5,187 bases of DNA. It comes from Oceanococcus sp041625325. Its GTDB lineage: Bacteria; Pseudomonadota; Gammaproteobacteria; Nevskiales; Oceanococcaceae. Below are positions 1 to 4,215 of this stretch, in pieces. The stretch is from positions 1 to 5,187 of the forward strand of contig JBFJTN010000247.1 of NCBI GenBank assembly GCA_041625325.1, read 5' to 3'. The notes beneath the pieces are model-generated. The model worked only from the letters and a program-made list of their open reading frames with translations, made no database searches and was not told where the DNA came from. Position 1 is the stretch's first letter. Each line of letters opens with the position of its first letter. The translations under genes and the position numbers were made by a program.

Positions 1-38
1 GGATCCAGATGCAGATCGGAGATGAAGTGCAGGGCCAT
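1..38 (-). CDS. lpxH: UDP-2,3-diacylglucosamine hydrolase LpxH, N-terminus only (cut by window edge)
   Basis: Only the first 12 codons and two bases of a thirteenth are present, reading M-A-L-H-F-I-S-D-L-H-L-D-(P). The block FISDLHL is the first metal-binding motif (D-x-H) of calcineurin-like phosphoesterases and sits where LpxH proteins have it, directly at the N-terminus (E. coli LpxH opens MATLFIADLHL). LpxH removes UMP from UDP-2,3-diacylglucosamine to give lipid X, the fourth step of lipid A synthesis, at the inner face of the cytoplasmic membrane. The ATG at 36-38 is the only good start in frame. It lies 13 bases after the stop of the isomerase gene, with a weak AAGG-type ribosome site, so it is probably translated from the same transcript. 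The lpxH/cyclophilin neighbourhood is common in gammaproteobacteria, which supports the call. Another small metallophosphatase cannot be excluded from so short a piece. Confidence 0.78.
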   Translation of the reverse strand, partial: MALHFISDLHLD

Positions 39-51
39 GTCGGCCTTGCAC

Positions 52-672
52 TCAGGAGGCGGCTTCGGCCGGCGCGTCCGGGCTGATCCGACGGATGCTT
101 TCGATCACCACCGGGCTCTTCGGCACGTCGCTGCGGAACGGGCCGGCGGGACCGGTCGGCAGGGTGGCAATCGCATCCACCACGTCCATGCCCTCGACCA
201 CGGCGCCGAACACGGCATAGCCCCAGCCATGCGGGGTCTTGCCGCGGTGATCCAGATTGCCGTTGTCCGCGTGGTTGATGAAGAACTGGGCGGTGGCCGA
301 ATGCGGATCACCGGTGCGCGCCATGGCGATGCTGCCGCGCGCATTCTTCAGGCCGTTATCCGCCTCGTTCTGGATCGGCTCGGCCGTATCCTTGCGGCCG
401 AAATCTTCGCTGTAACCCCCGCCCTGGATCATGAAGCCGGCAATGATGCGGTGAAAAATGGTGCCGTCGTAGTAACCCTGATCCACGTAGCGCAGGAAAT
501 TGTCGACCGTGGCCGGCGCCTTGTCATCGGCCAGTTCCACACGGATCAAACCGCGGTTGGTCTGGATGTCGACGAGGGTGCCCGCCGCAGCTTGTGAACT
601 CATGATGATTCCCAGTAGAAGCGGCGAAAGCCGCGAAAAAACAAAGCGCCAGGAGGCCGCGCGTGCCAGCAT
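52..672 (-). CDS. Exported cyclophilin-type peptidyl-prolyl cis-trans isomerase
   Basis: This 206-aa protein is a complete bacterial cyclophilin, catalysing cis-trans isomerisation of Xaa-Pro bonds during folding. Visible core motifs are FHRIIAGFMIQGGG (73-86, with the catalytic Arg75 equivalent), GSIAMAR (113-119), QFFINHADN (129-137) and GYAVFGAVVEGMDVVDAI (151-168). The N-terminus is a signal peptide: basic Arg residues (4, 9, 14), a hydrophobic core near 15-24, and A-A-A before Gly31 as a likely signal peptidase I site, so the enzyme should act in the periplasm. The start at 672 is chosen because AGAGGA lies 6 bases upstream. A later ATG at 603 would give a cytoplasmic form but has only a weak GGGA site. 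The catalytic domain mixes features of E. coli PpiA (VPKSPVVI-like end) and PpiB (GWGYxVF insertion), so I give no symbol. The tryptophan that binds cyclosporin in eukaryotic enzymes aligns with Asn139, predicting poor drug sensitivity. It lies between dusA and lpxH. Confidence 0.96.
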   Translation of the reverse strand: MLARAASWRFVFSRLSPLLLGIIMSSQAAAGTLVDIQTNRGLIRVELADDKAPATVDNFLRYVDQGYYDGTIFHRIIAGFMIQGGGYSEDFGRKDTAEPIQNEADNGLKNARGSIAMARTGDPHSATAQFFINHADNGNLDHRGKTPHGWGYAVFGAVVEGMDVVDAIATLPTGPAGPFRSDVPKSPVVIESIRRISPDAPAEAAS

Positions 673-678
673 GGGGTG

Positions 679-684
679 TCCTCT
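679..684 (-). promoter_or_regulatory. Ribosome binding site of the isomerase gene, overlapping the dusA stop
   Basis: On the minus strand AGAGGA lies 6 bases before the ATG at 670-672, and its first base is the last base of the dusA TAA stop (684-686). It decides the longer, signal-peptide-bearing start of the isomerase and suggests that ribosomes finishing dusA help initiate the next gene. Confidence 0.75.
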
Positions 685-1661
685 TATTGAACGGCGGCCA
701 GGGCGTGGCGGATATGCGCCACACCGCAGCCGGATTGCGGTTGTGAGAGCCGCCGACGCCAGACGCGGGCGCCGGGGCGACCATTGTATAGGCCGAGCAT
801 GTGCCGGCTCACGTGTTTGACCGCCATGCCGCGGTCCTGCTCCCGGGCGACGAAATGCAGCAGCCCTTCCACCACCTTCTCACGGCTGGGGCTGCCCGAC
901 TGCGCGCCGAACAGGCGCTGGTCGACCTGCGCCAGCAGATAGGGATCCTTGTAGGCGGCGCGGCCCAGCATCACGCCATCCACCGCGCCCAGCTGCTGCT
1001 CGGCGGCATCCAGCGTGTCGATGCCGCCATTGATCACGATGCACAGCTGCGGAAAGCGCTGCTTCATGCCATGCACCCGCTCGTACTGCAGTGGCGGCAC
1101 CTCACGGTTTTCCTTCGGGCTCAATCCATTCAGCCAGGCTTTGCGCGCGTGCAGGATGAACACCTCGCAGCCGGCGGCGGCGACGGTTTCAATGAAATGG
1201 CCGAGGTGCTCGTCGTTGTCGAGATCATCGATGCCCAGCCGGGTCTTGACCGTCACCGGTATGTCCACGGCGGCCCGCATGGCCGCCACGCAATCGGCCA
1301 CCAGCTCCGGCTCGGCCAGCAGGCAGGCGCCGAAGCGGCCACTTTGCACCCGGTCGCTGGGGCAGCCGCAGTTCAGGTTGATCTCGTCATAACCCATGTC
1401 CGCGACGATGCGGGCCGCCTGCGCCAGGGCGGCCGGATCGCTGCCACCCAGCTGCAGCGCCACCGGATGCTCGCAGTCGTCGAAGCCCAGCAGACGTTCC
1501 CGATCCCCGTGAATCACCGCATTGGCGGTCACCATCTCGGTATACAGGCGCGCATGGCGGCTCAGATGGCGATGAAACACCCGGCACTCGCGGGTGGTCC
1601 AGTCCATCATCGGCGCGACACAGAAGCGCCAGGGGCTGTTGTCTTGTCCTGTTGGTTGCAC
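684..1661 (-). CDS. dusA: tRNA-dihydrouridine synthase A (DusA)
   Basis: A 325-aa FMN-dependent enzyme that reduces uridine to dihydrouridine in the D-loop of tRNAs (U20/U20a in E. coli) using NADPH. The TIM-barrel motifs appear in order: CVAPMMDWT (14-22, first strand), YTEMVT (40-45), HPVALQLGGSDP (65-76), NLNCGCPSDRVQ (95-106, catalytic acid Cys100), KTR (139-141), HARKAW (171-176), NGGI (211-214) and GVMLGRAAY (229-237, FMN phosphate site). The helical tRNA-binding tail follows, with HMLGLYNGRPGAR (287-299). Length matches DusA (E. coli about 330-345 aa) and the SPKENREVPPL block (181-191) is DusA-specific rather than DusB/C. There is no ATG before the first barrel strand. I take the GTG at 1659-1661 as start because AGGA precedes it by 5 bases; the adjacent GTG at 1662-1664 is too close. 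The frame is open for about 100 codons further upstream, but that stretch has no DusA similarity. First gene of the dusA-isomerase-lpxH operon. Confidence 0.95.
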   Translation of the reverse strand: MQPTGQDNSPWRFCVAPMMDWTTRECRVFHRHLSRHARLYTEMVTANAVIHGDRERLLGFDDCEHPVALQLGGSDPAALAQAARIVADMGYDEINLNCGCPSDRVQSGRFGACLLAEPELVADCVAAMRAAVDIPVTVKTRLGIDDLDNDEHLGHFIETVAAAGCEVFILHARKAWLNGLSPKENREVPPLQYERVHGMKQRFPQLCIVINGGIDTLDAAEQQLGAVDGVMLGRAAYKDPYLLAQVDQRLFGAQSGSPSREKVVEGLLHFVAREQDRGMAVKHVSRHMLGLYNGRPGARVWRRRLSQPQSGCGVAHIRHALAAVQ

Positions 1662-1666
1662 CACTG

Positions 1667-1670
1667 TCCT
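1667..1670 (-). promoter_or_regulatory. Ribosome binding site deciding the GTG start of dusA
   Basis: AGGA on the minus strand lies 5 bases before the second of two adjacent GTG codons (1659-1661) and only 2 bases before the first (1662-1664), so the second is the better start. It places 19 residues before the DWT of the first barrel strand, a normal leader length for DusA. Confidence 0.5.
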
Positions 1671-1719
1671 GGGGAAAACCGTCAAGGCGGGCGGGGCGTT
1701 CGCGGGCCGAGTAACACAA

Positions 1720-1736
1720 CTCAGGGCCCACCTGAG
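1720..1736. repeat. Inverted repeat CTCAGG-N5-CCTGAG
   Basis: A perfect 6-base inverted repeat with a 5-base centre (GCCCA). It lies about 60 bases upstream of the dusA start. If the putative leftward promoter near 1755 is real, it would fall in the dusA leader RNA as a small hairpin; otherwise it could be an operator. No T-run follows, so it is not a standard terminator. Confidence 0.4.
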
Positions 1737-1754
1737 CGGGTCCGCCGGGCCGCA

Positions 1755-1760
1755 ATTATC
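1755..1760 (-). promoter_or_regulatory. dusA: Possible -10 element of a leftward dusA promoter
   Basis: The minus strand reads GATAAT, five of six matches to TATAAT, in an otherwise very GC-rich stretch about 94 bases upstream of the dusA start. The -35 position at 17-base spacing (CTGTGG) is poor and there is no extended -10 TGn, so this is only a candidate. Confidence 0.25.
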
Positions 1761-1841
1761 GCCGATTCCGCGGCATTCCACAGCACGGAACGCATGCGCC
1801 GCAGCGCAAGCGCCGTCCGCGCGCGGCCCGGCGTCGTGCCC

Positions 1842-1860
1842 AAAGTGTGCGAAAGTGCAC
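1842..1860. repeat. AAAGTG direct repeat, one helical turn apart, with a possible GAAA-loop hairpin
   Basis: AAAGTG occurs at 1842-1847 and again at 1852-1857, exactly 10 bases apart, as expected for two protein contacts on one face of DNA. In RNA the same bases could form GTGTGC-GAAA-GTGCAC (1845-1860), six pairs including two G-U, closed by a GNRA tetraloop. It lies 76-94 bases upstream of the pilin start. The regulator, if any, is unknown. Confidence 0.3.
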
Positions 1861-1892
1861 AACATCGACCCAATCGAACATGATACAACAAG

Positions 1893-1902
1893 CTCTCGAG
1901 AG
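1893..1902. repeat. Perfect 10-base palindrome CTCTCGAGAG
   Basis: The palindrome lies 33 bases before the pilin start codon, in the probable leader or promoter region of the pilus operon. It could be an operator half-pair or chance; flanking bases do not extend the symmetry. Confidence 0.25.
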
Positions 1903-1923
1903 GGATGATTCGTCTTAAAGGGT

Positions 1924-1930
1924 GGGAGAG
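1924..1930 (+). promoter_or_regulatory. flp: Strong ribosome binding site of the Flp-like pilin gene
   Basis: The purine run GGGAGAGAG before the ATG at 1936-1938 offers a GGAG core with about 6-7 bases of spacing. It is the best ribosome site on the plus strand here, fitting a highly translated major pilin, and it fixes the start used for the 11-residue leader. Confidence 0.6.
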
Positions 1931-1935
1931 AGTCA

Positions 1936-2202
1936 ATGAACGGAACACACAAACGCAGCAACCTTGGTCAGGGCATGACCGAATACATCATCATCCTGGC
2001 CTTGCTGGCCGTGGGTGCGATCGCCGCCTACACCTTCTTCGGCGATACGGTTCGCGGCCAGGTCGGCACCATCGCCGGTGAACTGGGCGGCCAGGACACC
2101 AGCGCCACGGTGACGTCCACGACCACATCCGCATCGGATGCCGCGACGGAGGGGACGGAGCAATACGACCTGGATAGCTACAGCGAAGGCGCGGAACGAT
2201 AG
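1936..2202 (+). CDS. flp: Flp-like (type IVb) prepilin of a Tad pilus
   Basis: An 88-aa prepilin. A short basic leader (1-11) ends in Gly11, followed by Gln12-Gly-Met-Thr-Glu16-Tyr17. This is the Flp signature G|xxxxE(F/Y), so a prepilin peptidase should cut between Gly11 and Gln12 and Glu16 becomes Glu+5. Residues 18-36 are the hydrophobic helix that anchors the pilin in the inner membrane before assembly and forms the pilus core. Residues 37-54 (GDTVRGQVGTIAGELGGQ) form the short amphipathic part typical of gammaproteobacterial Flp-like proteins. From about residue 55 the protein becomes a Ser/Thr/Asp/Glu-rich acidic tail of some 34 residues, longer than in the classical Flp, which suggests surface exposure and perhaps glycosylation. 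It is the first gene of the rightward operon, with a strong ribosome site, and its stop codon lies inside a hairpin. The role is inferred to be the major pilin for adhesion or biofilm; it could instead be a minor Flp paralogue. Confidence 0.92.
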   Translation: MNGTHKRSNLGQGMTEYIIILALLAVGAIAAYTFFGDTVRGQVGTIAGELGGQDTSATVTSTTTSASDAATEGTEQYDLDSYSEGAER

Positions 2203-2216
2203 CCGCTATCGTCCCG
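2192..2216 (+). promoter_or_regulatory. Hairpin overlapping the pilin stop codon, possible mRNA stabiliser or attenuator
   Basis: ACGATAG (2196-2202) and CTATCGT (2206-2212) are perfect reverse complements around a CCG loop; after one A/C mismatch three more G-C pairs extend the stem (2192-2194 with 2214-2216). The TAG stop is the last triplet of the left arm. There is no T-run afterwards, so this is not a standard intrinsic terminator. A 3' stem directly after a pilin gene commonly protects the pilin part of a polycistronic message or limits read-through. That role is inferred here. Confidence 0.55.
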
Positions 2217-2230
2217 AACTGAGCTGGACC

Positions 2231-2236
2231 AGGGAA
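2231..2236 (+). promoter_or_regulatory. Ribosome binding site of the TadG-like gene
   Basis: AGGGAA lies 8 bases before the GTG at 2245-2247. Alternative in-frame GTG codons at 2281 and 2305 lack a comparable site, so this supports the longest start of the 656-aa protein. Confidence 0.5.
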
Positions 2237-2244
2237 ACGGTCGG

Positions 2245-4215
2245 GTGGCCTCGGGCCCCCGATCCGGTTTCACTCGTCTCGTGCACAAATCAACGGGCAG
2301 GCCCGTGGGGCGCCGAGTAGGGCCAGGTCGGCGCTGCGGCGGCCAGGCCACGCTGATCGCCCTGCCTCTGCTGGTGGTCATCGTGCTCGCGGTGCTGATG
2401 CTCTTCGACAGCATCCAGCTGCTGCGGGCCCGCGGTGAAACTCAGCGCGCCGCCGACGCTGCCGCCTACTCCGTGGCGCAATTGAGCGCCCGGCAGATGA
2501 ACTTCACCGCCTATACCAACCGGGCGAAAATCGCCAATGAGGTGTCGATCGGTCAGTTCGTGGCATTGCGCAGCTGGATGCAGCGTTATGCGCGGGCCGG
2601 GCACGACGCTGCCTCCCATCCGGCGATGCAGGTGCCACTAGGCCCGCTGGGGACTCCCTACTCACTGCTCAGCCCCATGTTTTCTGCCTTGAACGGCATT
2701 TTCGGCAGCATCGCTCCAAAGGCGGACCGGGCCCTCGCCAGTTCCAGCTTCCTGTTCCGCGGCTTCAATCAGCTGATCACCGCCTTTCAGGTGATGTTCA
2801 ATGCGGCGACCGTGCAGAGCCAGATGGAGATCTCCGGCGTGCAGGATGCCATCTTCGGCGGCAGCAGCCGGGCCAATCTGCTCAAGGCCAATGCCGAACG
2901 GGTGGAATATGGCAGCCTGGGCCAGGCCCTGCTGCCACTGAGCATTCTCGCCCGTCAGGTGGGTTACCAGGGCATCGCCGACCCCACGGCGCAGGTGTTC
3001 TTCGCCTCGCTGATCAACGAACAGGGCGGCGAGTTCCTGCGCCAGCGCAATGGCGATTTCATCGACGCCGAAGTCGGGCTGGATTTCGGCTTCGAGATCG
3101 AGGAACTCGGCGTCACCATCGTCGACATCTCGGTCGGCCTGAGCCTGGACACCTCGATCGGGGTGAAGGGAGGCTCGGAGCTGCGCATGGTGGGCGGAGC
3201 CAACATCGACAACAACCGTTATCTGGATACAGAGGAGGAACCGGAGGACCTGCCCAATCTGGATATCACCAGCGGCCTGCAGGACATGGCCGCGGCGCTG
3301 GTCGGGCTGCCCTCGCGCCGCCGGCATACCGATTTCGTCTGGTCTTCGGTGGACACTGCGGACTGGCTGTTCGGGGTCGAGGGTCGGGTGCAGGTCTACA
3401 TCTTCGAGATCATCGATATCGACGAGCGACTGCGCTTCGATTCCGGGGCGACCTACGCCATCGACGCCCTGAGCACGACCCTGCGCCAGACCCCCCGGCC
3501 CGAGCGCAACACCAGCCAGGATCCCGATGCGGACACCACCTATATGCGCGGTCTGGCATCGGCGCCGCCGGGTCCCCAGCAGTGGGGCAGCCGCCAGATC
3601 AGTGACGAAGGCACGGAGTCGGTTTACGGCGGCCTGTGGTCGACGGTGAACGATGTGGAGAAGACTCGCCTCGAGGGGCTCACCCAGATCAACAGCTACC
3701 CGGCGGCCCGTCCGGTGCTCCCCGTGAGCGTGCAACCGCATGTGAACCGGCCGATCAGCGGTGTGGTGCGCCCCATGATGATCACCGAGCACTTCTGGAA
3801 CGACGAGGAATCCCTTCTGCCGTTCCTGGTCTTCGTCCAGCGCCGGCAGTCGACCAACAGCCCGTCGGAGAGCCTCAAGCCGGCGGACAGCCTGACCGGC
3901 GGCTCCGAGCTGTTCGGTCTGAATGATCCGACCGGAACGCCGACCATCTATGCCCTGTCGGCCTCCAAGCTGCGTTTTTCCCGACCCGGTGTGGCGGAGC
4001 GACCGAACGAATACAGCCCCTTCTGGGAGGGCCATCTGGTCGAACCGGACGAGAACATCAACCGCTCGGTGCAGCTGGCCGCCACCTTGCTGGCCAGCGA
4101 CCCCCAGAACTGGCTGCGCGAGATCGCCCGGGCGGGCAATCCATCGAACATCGGCACGATCGTGGTCGATCTGATCGGCGATTTCTTCAATGTTGATCCC
4201 TTTGTTCTGTTCTGA
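2245..4215 (+). CDS. TadG-like pilus assembly protein with a large extracytoplasmic domain
   Basis: A 656-aa protein starting with GTG. After a basic N-terminus rich in Arg and Gly (1-32) comes CGGQATLIALPLLVVIVLAV (31-50), one hydrophobic segment reaching to about residue 54. Next is an amphipathic block, GETQRAADAAAYSVAQLSAR (64-83), which matches the AADAAA signature of TadE/G-like N-terminal domains. The stretch NFTAYTNRAKIANEVSIGQF (86-105) is also typical of the family as I remember it. The rest (about 115-656) should lie outside the cytoplasm. It contains alternating polar/hydrophobic, glycine-rich strands (273-318 and 377-402), an acidic loop (329-337), and a late block FSRPG...NEYSPFWEGHLVE (578-600) resembling the terminal motif of TadE/G-like proteins. 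No DxSxS von Willebrand A motif is visible, unlike many TadG proteins, and Cys31 is the only cysteine. The prepilin-type Glu+5 is absent, so it is probably not processed. It lies 42 bases after the pilin gene and overlaps the next gene. A structural or anchoring role in Tad pilus assembly is inferred. Confidence 0.82.
   Translation: MASGPRSGFTRLVHKSTGRPVGRRVGPGRRCGGQATLIALPLLVVIVLAVLMLFDSIQLLRARGETQRAADAAAYSVAQLSARQMNFTAYTNRAKIANEVSIGQFVALRSWMQRYARAGHDAASHPAMQVPLGPLGTPYSLLSPMFSALNGIFGSIAPKADRALASSSFLFRGFNQLITAFQVMFNAATVQSQMEISGVQDAIFGGSSRANLLKANAERVEYGSLGQALLPLSILARQVGYQGIADPTAQVFFASLINEQGGEFLRQRNGDFIDAEVGLDFGFEIEELGVTIVDISVGLSLDTSIGVKGGSELRMVGGANIDNNRYLDTEEEPEDLPNLDITSGLQDMAAALVGLPSRRRHTDFVWSSVDTADWLFGVEGRVQVYIFEIIDIDERLRFDSGATYAIDALSTTLRQTPRPERNTSQDPDADTTYMRGLASAPPGPQQWGSRQISDEGTESVYGGLWSTVNDVEKTRLEGLTQINSYPAARPVLPVSVQPHVNRPISGVVRPMMITEHFWNDEESLLPFLVFVQRRQSTNSPSESLKPADSLTGGSELFGLNDPTGTPTIYALSASKLRFSRPGVAERPNEYSPFWEGHLVEPDENINRSVQLAATLLASDPQNWLREIARAGNPSNIGTIVVDLIGDFFNVDPFVLF

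Larger units (their letters stand above)
1662..1935. other. Divergent intergenic region between dusA and the pilin gene
   Basis: These 274 bases separate two start codons that point away from each other, so both promoters must lie here or overlap the gene ends. Visible elements are a possible leftward -10 (1755-1760), an inverted repeat at 1720-1736, paired AAAGTG repeats with a possible small hairpin at 1842-1860, two ATCGA copies 9 bases apart (1864-1868 and 1873-1877), and a 10-base palindrome CTCTCGAGAG at 1893-1902. No open frame here has a ribosome site or recognisable protein, and I see no tRNA, small RNA with terminator, or mobile-element end. No convincing sigma-70 pair or sigma-54 -24/-12 element precedes the pilin gene. 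Confidence 0.7.

Noticed and set aside
1..6. Window begins exactly with a BamHI site (GGATCC), suggesting a cloning junction
   Set aside because: The bases encode the conserved-looking D-P of lpxH in frame, and two more GGATCC sites lie inside the window (943-948, 3519-3524), so it is probably natural, though a clone edge cannot be excluded.
22..597. 191-codon plus-strand frame opposite the isomerase gene
   Set aside because: Antisense to a complete cyclophilin with all family motifs; no similarity of its own.
801..1883. 360-codon open frame on the plus strand opposite dusA
   Set aside because: The minus strand carries an unmistakable DusA. This frame has no family motif and crosses the intergenic region, so it is a shadow.
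1882..1887. GATACA as the -10 of a pilin promoter
   Set aside because: Only a partial match to TATAAT, and no acceptable -35 lies 16-18 bases upstream.
2251..2262. TCGGG-CC-CCCGA inverted repeat at the start of the TadG-like gene as a translational switch
   Set aside because: The loop is too tight for all five pairs, and it lies downstream of the ribosome site without covering it; likely chance in GC-rich DNA.
3121..3144. VDISVGLS in the TadG-like protein as a possible MIDAS metal site
   Set aside because: The motif should be DxSxS followed by distant Thr and Asp in a Rossmann-like fold; here it is D-x-S-x-G within a glycine-rich strand run.
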